Position numbers and translations under genes: made by a program. From contig DAITAO010000005.1 in the NCBI GenBank assembly GCA_036824245.1, positions 11,992-75,991 on the forward strand: a DNA stretch of 64,000 bases. The letters are read 5' to 3'. Of the stretch, positions 37,459-45,202 are shown piece by piece (the stretch's first letter is position 1; each line of letters starts with the position of its first letter). This DNA is from JACVRM01 sp036824245. GTDB taxonomy: Bacteria > Actinomycetota > Thermoleophilia > Gaiellales > Gaiellaceae. The notes under the pieces are model-generated. The model ran no database searches. It saw nothing but the letters and a program-made list of their open reading frames with translations, and was not told where the DNA came from.

Positions 37459-38592
37459 TTATAGGCCCAGATGGCGCGCTATTACCATCCGCTGCACTTC
37501 GTTGGTGCCTTCGCCGATCTCCAGGATCTTCTGGTCGCGGTAGAGCCGCGAGATGGGCGATTCATCCATGAACCCGTACCCGCCGTGGATCTGCAGGGCG
37601 GCGTTCGCCGCGCGGTTCGAGAGCTCGCCCGTGTAGAGCTTGGCCATGGCCGCCTCCTTCGCGAAGGGGCGGTCCTCGTCCTTGAGCCAGGCGGCGCGGT
37701 AGACGAGCCCGCGGCCCGCCTCGATCTCGGTGGCCATGTCGGCGAGCGCGAATTGCACGGCCTGGAACTTCGCGATCTTGCGTCCGAACTGCTCGCGCTC
37801 GTTCGCGTAGCGGTAGGCCAGGTCGTAGGCGCCCTGCGCCAGTCCGACGCCCATCGCTGCCACCGAGATGCGACCGCCGTCCAGGATCTCCAGAAACTGG
37901 CGGAAGCCCTGGCCGCGCGGCCCGAGCAGGTTTTCCCCAGGCACCGCGCAGTCCTTGAAAGACAGCTCGCGCGTGTCGGAGGCTCGCCACCCGAGCTTGT
38001 TCATCTGCGGAGAGACCTCGTAGCCCGGCGTGCCGTTCGCGACGATCAGGTTGGAGATCTCGCCGTCGCCCGTCAGCGCGGTGATGGTGACGCAGGCGCT
38101 GATGTCGGTGCCGGCGTTGGTGATGAAGATCTTCGAGCCGTTGACAACCCACTGCCCGTCGCGCAGCTCCGCGCGCGTGCGAGTTGCGCCGGCATCCGAG
38201 CCCGCACCCGGTTCCGTCAGGCCGAAGGCGGCGAGCTTTGCTCCCGAGGCGAGCTGCGGCAGCCACTCCTGCCGCTGCTCCTCGTTTCCGAAGTAGTAGA
38301 TCGGCAGAGTGCCGAGCGAATGGTGCGCAGCGACCGTGATCGCGACCGACGAGTCCACACGCGTCAGCTCCTCGACCGCGATTGCGTACGAGACCGTGTC
38401 GGTGCCGCCGCCGCCGTATTCCTCGGGGATGGTCATGCCCATCAGGCCCAGCTCGGCCAGCTCCGCGACGAGCTCGTAGGGGAACCGGTGCTCGCGGTCG
38501 AGCTCTTCCGCCTGCGGCGCCACACGTTCCTCCGCGAACTCGCGGACGGTGCGGCGGAGCAGCTCGTGCTCGGGCGTCAGGTCGAGGTTCAT
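37459..38592 (-). CDS. Acyl-CoA dehydrogenase (short-chain type)
   Basis: 377 residues, whole family length. FAD/substrate motifs are AFGLTEPGAGSDAG, then WVVNGSKIFITNAG, and GYGFMDESPISRLYRDQKIL near the end. The Glu of MDESP (E344) is in the catalytic-base position of short/medium-chain enzymes. Isovaleryl-CoA dehydrogenases lack a Glu there, so a butyryl-like or branched short-chain substrate is more likely than isovaleryl-CoA. It passes electrons to ETF. The start overlaps the end of pepA by 4 bases (ATGA), so it is the second gene of a pepA-acd operon. Confidence 0.92.
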   Translation of the reverse strand: MNLDLTPEHELLRRTVREFAEERVAPQAEELDREHRFPYELVAELAELGLMGMTIPEEYGGGGTDTVSYAIAVEELTRVDSSVAITVAAHHSLGTLPIYYFGNEEQRQEWLPQLASGAKLAAFGLTEPGAGSDAGATRTRAELRDGQWVVNGSKIFITNAGTDISACVTITALTGDGEISNLIVANGTPGYEVSPQMNKLGWRASDTRELSFKDCAVPGENLLGPRGQGFRQFLEILDGGRISVAAMGVGLAQGAYDLAYRYANEREQFGRKIAKFQAVQFALADMATEIEAGRGLVYRAAWLKDEDRPFAKEAAMAKLYTGELSNRAANAALQIHGGYGFMDESPISRLYRDQKILEIGEGTNEVQRMVIARHLGL

Positions 38593-40109
38593 TCCGCGGC
38601 GGCCGCCACGGCGGGAGTCGCCAGCCGAGCGCCGAGCTCGGCGATCAGCCGCACGCCGTAGCCGGTGCCGCCGCGCTGCCAGAGGTAATCGGTGCGGGGC
38701 CAGCGCAGGAAGCCGGGGCCTGCCATGTCGACGTGCGCCCACGGCCCCTCGCCCGCGAACTCGCGGAGGAACTCCGCCGCGTAGGCGGGCGAGGCCTGTC
38801 CCTTCACGTTGGTGTTCTTCAGGTCCGCGAAGTCGGAGTCCACGTAGCGGCGATAGCGCGGATGGAGCGGCATGGGCCAGAGGTGGTCACCCGAGGCCTC
38901 GCCCGCTGCCACAACCTCGTCGCGCCACTCGTCGGGTGTGCCGAAAACGCCGGCGTAGAGATCGCCCAGGGCTTTCTCCATCACGCCCGTAAGGGTCGCG
39001 AAGTCGACGACGTGCGTGGCGCCTTCTCGCCGTGCGTACCAGAGGGCATCGGCAAGCACTAGCCGGCCCTCGGCGTCCGTATTGACGATCTCGATCGTCT
39101 TCCCGTTCGCGGCTCGCAAGATGTCGCCGGGCCGGTACGCCCCGCCGCCGACCATGTTCTCGGTGGCAGCGACGACGCCGACCGCCCGGAGCGGCAGCCT
39201 GAGCTCCGCGAGCGCCCCGAAGCCGGCGACGACGGCGGCGCCGCCGGCCATGTCGCCCTTCATGTCCTCCATGTAGAGGGCCTTCTTGATCGAGATGCCC
39301 CCCGTATCGAACGTGATCGCCTTGCCGACGAGCCCGAGGATGAGACCTTCCGGCGCTGCGGGCGGCTCGTAGCGCAGGACGATGAGGCGCGGCGGGTTGT
39401 GGCTCCCCGCCGCGACGCCGCCGAGGGCGCCCATGCCGAGCTCCTCAATCTGGCCGGATCCCAGCGACTCTGCGGTGAGGTGGTCGAAGCGGCCGGCGAT
39501 CTCGGAGGCCCGCTCTGCAAGCACGACGGGCGTCAGCTCGTTGGGCGGGGCATTCGCCAGGTCCCGTGCCTGGTTCGCCCAGCCGGCGACGAGACCCGCC
39601 CGCTGCGCGGCCTGCCGCACGGCATCGGCGTCCTCGTCGGTGAGCAGGAGAAGCGCCTGCGGGGCGCGCGGCCGCTCGTCGCCCTTCCAGCGCCCCGGGT
39701 CGTAGGAGCCCAGCACGACTCCTTCGACGACGGCACGGGCCTGCTCGCCGAGCCCCAGGGGCAGCTGGGCATCGAGCGCCCAGGCCAACGTGCCGCCGAC
39801 GCGTCCGACCGCTCTCGCCACCGCGGCCGCGGCGGTGCGTAGCTCGTCCGGGTCCGCAGCAGCCCCGACGCCTGCCGCGATCAGACGCGCCGGACCCGCC
39901 TCGCCGTCGCGGTGCACGACGATCGCCTCGCCCGGTTCCCCGCGCAGCTCGCCTTCCGCTGACAGGCGCTCGAGCCGTGCGCGAACGGCGTCGTCCAAAC
40001 CGGAAAGTCCGTCCGCAACGCCGTCCGCAGCGCCGTTCGCAAGAGTTGGAACGGCGAGGGCGTCGGCGGCAACGGAGTCCGCGCGCAGCGGAGCGACGTC
40101 GATGCGCAT
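38589..40109 (-). CDS. pepA: Leucyl aminopeptidase (M17)
   Basis: 506 residues. The C-terminal catalytic domain is unmistakable: VGKAITFDTGGISIKKALYM (metal-binding Lys/Asp), MKGDMAGGAAV and NTDAEGRLVLADAL. The N-terminal half is the less conserved M17 regulatory domain. It releases N-terminal amino acids, preferring leucine, in the cytoplasm as a di-metal hexamer. Co-transcribed with the acyl-CoA dehydrogenase, hinting at use of peptides or leucine as carbon source. A TAGCAT hexamer lies 9 nt before ATG. Codons near 39995-40070 form an imperfect GCCGTCCGCA-type repeat in the N-terminal domain. Confidence 0.93.
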   Translation of the reverse strand: MRIDVAPLRADSVAADALAVPTLANGAADGVADGLSGLDDAVRARLERLSAEGELRGEPGEAIVVHRDGEAGPARLIAAGVGAAADPDELRTAAAAVARAVGRVGGTLAWALDAQLPLGLGEQARAVVEGVVLGSYDPGRWKGDERPRAPQALLLLTDEDADAVRQAAQRAGLVAGWANQARDLANAPPNELTPVVLAERASEIAGRFDHLTAESLGSGQIEELGMGALGGVAAGSHNPPRLIVLRYEPPAAPEGLILGLVGKAITFDTGGISIKKALYMEDMKGDMAGGAAVVAGFGALAELRLPLRAVGVVAATENMVGGGAYRPGDILRAANGKTIEIVNTDAEGRLVLADALWYARREGATHVVDFATLTGVMEKALGDLYAGVFGTPDEWRDEVVAAGEASGDHLWPMPLHPRYRRYVDSDFADLKNTNVKGQASPAYAAEFLREFAGEGPWAHVDMAGPGFLRWPRTDYLWQRGGTGYGVRLIAELGARLATPAVAAAAE

Positions 40110-40118
40110 CGGAGGGCG

Positions 40119-40124
40119 ATGCTA
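40119..40124 (-). promoter_or_regulatory. -10 hexamer TAGCAT upstream of pepA
   Basis: TAGCAT on the minus strand, 9 nt before the pepA ATG; slightly longer spacing than the other leaderless-type promoters. Confidence 0.4.
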
Positions 40125-40178
40125 ACCGACGACGAAGAGATCCCCCGTGCGGGGTACGCGAGCCCCGCTATTCCCACC

Positions 40179-40184
40179 GATAAT
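40179..40184 (+). promoter_or_regulatory. -10 hexamer GATAAT of the 72-aa gene
   Basis: GATAAT in an AT-rich pocket, 8 nt before ATG 40193, no ribosome-binding site. A CCCCGTGCGGGG hairpin lies upstream. Confidence 0.45.
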
Positions 40185-40192
40185 CACTCAAT

Positions 40193-40411
40193 ATGAGCAC
40201 CGTTGAATCCCGCAGCGCGCATGAGGACCGGTCACCCGCCGCGAGCGTCGAGGTCTTGCTGGAGCGCGTGACGCGACTCGTCGGTGAGCGACAGGCACTC
40301 CGTGCCGGTGGCGCGGGCCGCACGACGCTCGAGCGGAACCGCTTCGAGATCGCCCGCGTCCAGTGGCAGCTCTCGCAGGCGCTGATCGCGCGCTACTCAC
40401 CTGGCGTCTAA
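40193..40411 (+). CDS. Small hypothetical protein, 72 aa
   Basis: 72 residues. The helical pattern EVLLERVTRLVGERQALRAG, then LERNRFEIARVQWQLSQALI suggests two amphipathic helices (coiled-coil hairpin). Unknown family. ATG with leaderless-type GATAAT promoter. Divergent from pepA. The SCP2 gene follows in the same direction with its own ribosome-binding site, 47 nt downstream, so they may be co-transcribed. Confidence 0.7.
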   Translation: MSTVESRSAHEDRSPAASVEVLLERVTRLVGERQALRAGGAGRTTLERNRFEIARVQWQLSQALIARYSPGV

Positions 40412-40458
40412 ACGCTTCCGCTAGGGTCGCCGCCTGGGCGGCGACGACGGGAGGCATC

Positions 40459-40767
40459 GTGGCGCAGAGCGCGAGGGAGTTCTTCGAGACGTTGGAGGCG
40501 AGGGTGGACCCCGCGCGTGCGGCTGGCATCAACTCCAGCTACCTCTTCGAGGTCAAAGGAGCGGGCAGTTGGAAGGTCGACGTCGACGAGTCCGGAGTAC
40601 ACGTCTCGGAGGGCGCGAACGGCGCCGACTGCACGATCCTGGTCTCGGAGGAGAACTTCGAGCGGCTCGTGAGCGGTGATCTGAGCCCGACCAGCGCCTA
40701 CATGACCGGCAAGCTCAAGGTCAAGGGGAGCATGGGCGCCGCGATGAAGCTGCAGCAGCTCTTCTAA
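40459..40767 (+). CDS. SCP2 sterol-binding domain protein
   Basis: 102 residues, a single SCP2 (sterol carrier protein-2) domain: SSYLFEVKGAGSWKVDVDE, ADCTILVSEENFERLVSGDL, then PTSAYMTGKLKVKGSMGAAM, the classic last strand-helix. SCP2 domains bind fatty acids, acyl-CoAs or sterols in a hydrophobic tunnel. GTG start with GGGAGG 4 nt upstream. Neighbouring acyl-CoA genes fit a lipid-carrier role. Confidence 0.9.
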   Translation: MAQSAREFFETLEARVDPARAAGINSSYLFEVKGAGSWKVDVDESGVHVSEGANGADCTILVSEENFERLVSGDLSPTSAYMTGKLKVKGSMGAAMKLQQLF

Positions 40768-40918
40768 CCCGCGTTCCAACATGCGTGCGCAGGGCCAGTG
40801 CGCCGCCGGTCCCTGCGGCTGGTCTGCGTCCTCTGCCGTGTGCACGCGGCTGCGAACGCTCATGTCCCGAGTGCGTTTCGTGGCTCTTCTGGCTAACCGG
40901 CTCTTCACACCACGGCCG

Positions 40919-40924
40919 TACGCT
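40919..40924 (+). promoter_or_regulatory. -10 hexamer TACGCT, leaderless type
   Basis: TACGCT, 7 nt before the GTG at 40932, which identifies that GTG as the start of the beta-propeller gene. Confidence 0.45.
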
Positions 40925-40931
40925 CTCCGGA

Positions 40932-42710
40932 GTGCACCGGCCGAAGCGAGTCATTGCCCTGGTAGCGGCAGCCGTGCTGCTCGGCACGCTCGGAGAAGCA
41001 ATGCCGCGCGGCCTCGGGGCTGCCACTACGAGCTCGAATGGGTGGATCGTCTTCGAGAGCGACCGGACCGAGCGGTACGGAGAGCACATCTACCTCATGC
41101 GTGTCGACAAGGGCGGCCGCCTGCGACTGGCTGACGATCTCGGACCCGGCCGGGGTGCAGTGCCGTCACCCGACGGGAAGCGTGTCGCGTTCTACCGACC
41201 AACCGCGAGCGGCAATGGCCTCTACATTGGGCGTGTCGACGGTTCGCGTTTGCGCAAGCTCGCCGAGACCGAGCTTGGCTACTCCCTCGAGCCGCCACGC
41301 TGGTCGCCAGACGCGAAGCGGATCGCGTACCGCATTCCTGGACCCGGAACCACCGTCGAGAATCTTGACGACGGACGCACCCGGGTCGTTCGCAACGTCG
41401 GCCCGCCGTCGTGGTCGCCTGACGGGCGGTCGATCGTGTACGAGGGTGCACCCTCGTCACATCCGCAGTTCCTCTTCACCTTGCGCCTGACCGCAGGTAC
41501 CTCTCCGGTGCGGCTGCCGGTGAGAGGAGCTGACCCTACGTGGTCGCCCGCCGGAAACGCCATTGCGTTCTGGTCGAGCAACGCGCTGCGGGTCGTGCGA
41601 CCCAACGGCACGCGCAAGCGTGTCCTCGTCCGCGGGGCGGTCGGGCCCTACGCATGGTCACCCGACGGTCGACGCATGGCCTTCGCCCACCTGAATGAGT
41701 CGCGCGGCCTCTACATCATCAATCGTGATGGAACGGGGCTGCGGCGCGTCGCCGTCAACGTGCCCAGGAATCGGCCGGTGTGGTCACCAGACGCACGCTT
41801 CGTGGCGGTCGCCTACGAAGAGGCGCTGGTGGTACGGCTTTTCAATACGCGCTCGACCCGGCGAACCGCGTACGGACTCGGATGGCCGATGCAGAGGGCT
41901 ACTGGCCCGGTCGGCTGGCTCGGCCGGCGCTCCATGCTGTTCTCGGCGGAAGTAGTTCGAAACGACCGAGATCTATTCGCGGTCTCTCCGGGCGGCTCGA
42001 CGCTGAGGCGCCTGACGAAGAACACCGTTCCTGACTACGACACTGCAAGATCGCCTGACGGGAGCCGCGTCGCCTTCGTACGCGAGCCGGTCGACGGGCG
42101 CGGAGCGCTGTACGTAATGCGCCTTGAGGATCGCGCCGTCACTCGGCTCACGGGGCTCGGGGCGCCGCCCAGCTCGCCCGCGTGGGCGCCGGACGGCGAC
42201 AGGATTGCCTTCGTGAGCGGCTCTGAGCAGGGGATCCAGGTTATCGATCTCGAGTCGCGCGCGGTTCGTCCGCTCGCGCCCGGGAGAGACCCGACCTGGT
42301 CCCCGGACGGGCAGCAGATCGCATTCGCCGGCCTTTCCGACATCTACGTGATTGATGCGGACGGTGGAGCTCCGCGGCGCCTTACGGATAACCCGCTTCT
42401 GGATCGCTCCCCGTCGTGGTCGCCGGATGGACGCCGTCTTGCTTTCGCAAGCCGAACCGACTCCCACGACGAATTCTCCTCGCTGACGTTGGCCTTGATC
42501 AACGCGGACGGCACTGGGCTTGTAAACCTGCCGGTCCCGGGTTACAACCCGTCGTGGTCGCCCGACGGCGACCAAATCGCCTTCGACCTACGCGCGTCAA
42601 TCTGGAAGGTGCGTGTCAACGGAGAGGGTCTCGTGCGTCTCGCGGACACGTCGGCGCACGGGCGACCGCTGCGCAAGGAAGGCAATCCCACCTGGCTCCC
42701 GGCCGAGTAG
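40932..42710 (+). CDS. Secreted TolB-like beta-propeller protein
   Basis: 592 residues from GTG 40932. Signal peptide (VIALVAAAVLLGTLGEAMPRG). At least eleven copies of the WD40-like/PD40 motif W-[SA]-P-D-G-x-x-[IVL]-[AV]-[FY] are spaced about 40-50 residues apart, enough for one or two six- or seven-bladed propellers. This family (TolB C-terminal domain type) binds proteins or peptides outside the membrane; no catalytic triad of a DPP4/prolyl peptidase follows. Codon use looks less GC-biased than in neighbouring genes, which may indicate relaxed selection or transfer. The end is only 2 nt from the stop of the convergent biotin carboxylase gene. Confidence 0.85.
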   Translation: MHRPKRVIALVAAAVLLGTLGEAMPRGLGAATTSSNGWIVFESDRTERYGEHIYLMRVDKGGRLRLADDLGPGRGAVPSPDGKRVAFYRPTASGNGLYIGRVDGSRLRKLAETELGYSLEPPRWSPDAKRIAYRIPGPGTTVENLDDGRTRVVRNVGPPSWSPDGRSIVYEGAPSSHPQFLFTLRLTAGTSPVRLPVRGADPTWSPAGNAIAFWSSNALRVVRPNGTRKRVLVRGAVGPYAWSPDGRRMAFAHLNESRGLYIINRDGTGLRRVAVNVPRNRPVWSPDARFVAVAYEEALVVRLFNTRSTRRTAYGLGWPMQRATGPVGWLGRRSMLFSAEVVRNDRDLFAVSPGGSTLRRLTKNTVPDYDTARSPDGSRVAFVREPVDGRGALYVMRLEDRAVTRLTGLGAPPSSPAWAPDGDRIAFVSGSEQGIQVIDLESRAVRPLAPGRDPTWSPDGQQIAFAGLSDIYVIDADGGAPRRLTDNPLLDRSPSWSPDGRRLAFASRTDSHDEFSSLTLALINADGTGLVNLPVPGYNPSWSPDGDQIAFDLRASIWKVRVNGEGLVRLADTSAHGRPLRKEGNPTWLPAE

Positions 42711-42712
42711 CG

Positions 42713-44335
42713 CTACTCCTCGAGCTCGATGAGAAGCTGCCCGGCGCTGACGAGCTCGCCCTCACCCACGTGCACCGCCTTGACCACCGCCTCGTAGGGC
42801 GACACGACCGGCGTCTCCATCTTCATCGCCTCGAGCAGGAGCAGCGTCTGGCGCGGCTCGACCCGGTCGCCATCCGCGACGAGCACGCGGATGACGCTGC
42901 CCGGCATCGGCGCCGTGAGCGCGCTCTGCTCGCCGGCCGGGCCGTGCTGGTGCGCCGCCTGGTCGACGTCGGGCGGCGAGTGGGGAGGGGGCGCGGGCAG
43001 GTTGAGCCGGAACGCGCCGCGCCACGGCCCGCTGGGCTCGACAGGGGGCGCCGACAGCGGCGGGTAGTCCGTCAGAAAGGCGGTCGTCGTGCGGCCTGCC
43101 CGAACGACCGGATGCCCCACGAGCCACCGTAGGAACGGCAAGTTCGTGCGCACGCCGCGCACCTCGGTATGCGTAAGCGCTTCGCGCAGCGCTGCCAGTG
43201 CCTCGGCGCGCGTCTCCCCGTGTGCGATCAGCTTCGCGATCAGCGGGTCGTAGGCGACGCCGACCTCGTCGCCCTCCTCGATGCCGGCGTCGACGCGCAC
43301 ACCCTCGGGCACTCGCAGGTGCTCCACGCGGCCCGTCTGCGGCAGGAAGGTGCGCGGGTCCTCGGCGTAGAGACGCACCTCGACCGCATGACCTTGTAAC
43401 AGACTGTTACTTGGCAACGGGGTGCTGTTCCTCTGGGCGATGCGCAGCTGCCACTCGACGAGGTCAAGGCCGGTGACGGCCTCCGTGACGGGATGCTCGA
43501 CCTGGATGCGACCGTTGAGCTCGAGGAGATAGAAGCGCCCGGAGGGCTCGTCGAGCATGAACTCGACCGTGCCCGCGCTGCGGTAGCCCACGGCCCGCGC
43601 GAACGTGGCGGCGGCCCCCTCGAGGCGCTCCCGCAGCGGAGCCTCGACGGCAGGTGAGGGCGATTCCTCGAGCACCTTCTGGTAGCGGCGCTGGATCGAG
43701 CACTCGCGCTCGCCCAGCGTGACCACCGAGCCGGCCCCATCGGCCAGTACCTGGACCTCAACGTGTCTGGGTCGCTCGACGTACCGCTCGCAGAAGACAC
43801 GGTCGTCCCCGAAGGCGGCCTCGGCCTCGCGCCGCGCGGCGGCGAGTGCCTCCTCGAGCTCGCCGGGATCGCGCACCACACGCATTCCACGCCCGCCGCC
43901 GCCCGCCGCCGCCTTGACGAGCAGGGGATAGCCGATCTCGTCGGGCTCGCCCGTCTCGACGACGGGCACACCAGCTTCGAGCGCGATGCGCTTGGCCTCG
44001 ATCTTGTCGCCTCCGAGCCGCAGCGCCTCCGCCGAGGGGCCCACGAACACGAGCCCGGCAGCCTCGACGGCCGCTGCGAAAGCGGGGTTCTCGGCCAGGA
44101 ACCCGTAGCCCGGATGGATTGCGTCCGCCCCCGCCTCGCGGGCGGCGCGGATGTGCTCCTCCGGGTGCAGGTAGCCGGCGATGTCGACGATCTCCGCGGC
44201 AAGGCGCGTGTGGAGCGCACCTCGGTCGTCCGGTGCAGCAACCGCCACCGTGGAGATGCCGAGCTCGCGACAAGTGCGGAAGATGCGCACGGCGATCTCG
44301 CCGCGGTTGGCCACGAGCAGCTTGCGGATCTCCAC
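42713..44335 (-). CDS. Acyl-CoA carboxylase alpha subunit (biotin carboxylase + BCCP)
   Basis: 540 residues. Biotin carboxylase domain: MEIRKLLVANRGEIAVRIFR, the ATP-grasp GGGGRGMRVV loop, ELNGRIQVEHPVTE (usually N-T/A-R). At the C-terminus, the biotinyl domain EAMKMETP with biotin-Lys505. It is shorter than most propionyl/methylcrotonyl alpha subunits (about 650), because the linker between domains is reduced. It carboxylates biotin with bicarbonate and ATP for transfer by a beta subunit, probably the one at 49004. GTG start with TACGCT hexamer and a Crp-like site upstream. A palindromic repeat is read in frame near residue 310 (PSNSLLQG), including a rare TTA codon. Confidence 0.92.
   Translation of the reverse strand: MEIRKLLVANRGEIAVRIFRTCRELGISTVAVAAPDDRGALHTRLAAEIVDIAGYLHPEEHIRAAREAGADAIHPGYGFLAENPAFAAAVEAAGLVFVGPSAEALRLGGDKIEAKRIALEAGVPVVETGEPDEIGYPLLVKAAAGGGGRGMRVVRDPGELEEALAAARREAEAAFGDDRVFCERYVERPRHVEVQVLADGAGSVVTLGERECSIQRRYQKVLEESPSPAVEAPLRERLEGAAATFARAVGYRSAGTVEFMLDEPSGRFYLLELNGRIQVEHPVTEAVTGLDLVEWQLRIAQRNSTPLPSNSLLQGHAVEVRLYAEDPRTFLPQTGRVEHLRVPEGVRVDAGIEEGDEVGVAYDPLIAKLIAHGETRAEALAALREALTHTEVRGVRTNLPFLRWLVGHPVVRAGRTTTAFLTDYPPLSAPPVEPSGPWRGAFRLNLPAPPPHSPPDVDQAAHQHGPAGEQSALTAPMPGSVIRVLVADGDRVEPRQTLLLLEAMKMETPVVSPYEAVVKAVHVGEGELVSAGQLLIELEE
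43392..43414. repeat. Palindromic repeat read in frame in the biotin carboxylase gene
   Basis: GTAACAG-A-CTGTTAC palindrome with flanking CCTT/TTGG. On the coding strand it reads AAC AGT CTG TTA CAA GGT, a run of codons rare in this genome, between otherwise well-conserved segments. A 17-mer with one mismatch occurs at 26893-26909. Confidence 0.55.
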
Positions 44336-44342
44336 GGCGGGC

Positions 44343-44348
44343 AGCGTA
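44343..44348 (-). promoter_or_regulatory. -10 hexamer TACGCT, leaderless type
   Basis: TACGCT on the minus strand, 7 nt before the GTG of the biotin carboxylase gene. Confidence 0.5.
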
Positions 44349-44372
44349 AGCGGACCGCGCCGGCGCAGCGCT

Positions 44373-44388
44373 TGTGAGCGCGGTCACA
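44373..44388. promoter_or_regulatory. Crp/GlxR-like binding site
   Basis: TGTGAGCGCGGTCACA has two perfect half-sites TGTGA-N6-TCACA, the consensus for Crp-type cAMP receptors. Its centre is about 45 bp upstream of the predicted leaderless start of the biotin carboxylase gene, just beyond the -35 region: the geometry of an activator site. Two predicted adenylate cyclases are encoded 10 kb away. Confidence 0.55.
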
Positions 44389-44439
44389 CCGCGTACATTC
44401 CGGCCGACCGAGCAGAGGAGGAGCGCTACCGGCGGTGGT

Positions 44440-45180
44440 CTAAGCGCGCCAGTTCGGTGCGCGGCGCTCGAGGAACGCCCGTAGCCCTTCCTGGCCTTCT
44501 GCGCTCGTGCGAAGGCGGGCTGCCGCTTCGGCTGTGGCATCGCCGCGCGGTCCTTCGCGGATGAGCCGCTTCGCCTCCCGCGCAGCCTGCGGCCCCGAGG
44601 TGACCAGCTCGGCGAGCACGCGCTCGACCGAAGCGTCGAGATCCCCGGACACCTCGCCGACGAGCCCGATCTGAAGAGCGGTGTCGGCCCCGAAGCGCTC
44701 GCCTGTGAGGAAGTAGCGGCGGGCGGCTGCGCCGATGCGCGGCAGCACGAATGGCGAGATGACAGCCGGGATGATGCCGAGCTTGACCTCCGAGAAGCCG
44801 AACACAGCATCCTCGGCGGCCAGAGCGATGTCTGCGCACGCCGTCAGGCCCGATCCGCCTCCGAGCGCATAACCGTGCACGCGTGCGACGACGGGCGCCG
44901 GGCAGGAGTCGACGGCTTCGAGCATGCGGTAGAGCCGTCGAGCGTCCTCGACGTTCTCCTCTAACGTCAGGTCGATCGACGACCGTTGCCACTCGACGTC
45001 GGCGCCGGCACAGAAACTCGGCCCGTCGCCGCCGAGCACTACGGTCCGGGCGTCGCCCACGTCCGCGAACGCCTCGGTCAGCTCGCGGATGGCGGTGGCA
45101 TCGAAAGCGTTGCGGCGCTCGGGGCGGGCGAGCGTGACGCGCAGGACGGCCCCGTCACGTTCGACACGTAGCGTCTCCAT
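44440..45180 (-). CDS. Enoyl-CoA hydratase/isomerase family protein
   Basis: 246 residues, crotonase fold. RPERRNAFDATAIREL, GPSFCAGADVEWQR (oxyanion hole) and VHGYALGGGSGLTACADIAL, then FGFSEVKLGIIPAVISPFVL with the catalytic Glu region, and a C-terminal REAKRLIREGP helix. The pattern FSEVKLGIIPAVIS is typical of methylglutaconyl-CoA hydratase-like members, but the substrate cannot be fixed. With the biotin carboxylase, acyl-CoA dehydrogenase and carboxyltransferase on the same strand nearby it fits a branched-chain (leucine-type) degradation set. Divergent from the DapA-like gene. Confidence 0.9.
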   Translation of the reverse strand: METLRVERDGAVLRVTLARPERRNAFDATAIRELTEAFADVGDARTVVLGGDGPSFCAGADVEWQRSSIDLTLEENVEDARRLYRMLEAVDSCPAPVVARVHGYALGGGSGLTACADIALAAEDAVFGFSEVKLGIIPAVISPFVLPRIGAAARRYFLTGERFGADTALQIGLVGEVSGDLDASVERVLAELVTSGPQAAREAKRLIREGPRGDATAEAAARLRTSAEGQEGLRAFLERRAPNWRA

Positions 45181-45187
45181 CGCGGCT

Positions 45188-45197
45188 GAATATATTC
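45188..45197. promoter_or_regulatory. Bidirectional leaderless promoter in palindrome GAATATATTC
   Basis: A perfect 10-bp AT palindrome in a 22-bp intergenic space. Read on the plus strand, TATATT (45191-45196) is 6 nt before the GTG of the DapA-like gene. Read on the minus strand, TATATT is 8 nt before the ATG of the enoyl-CoA hydratase. One short sequence therefore serves as -10 for both divergent genes. Confidence 0.6.
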
Positions 45198-45202
45198 GGG
45201 TC

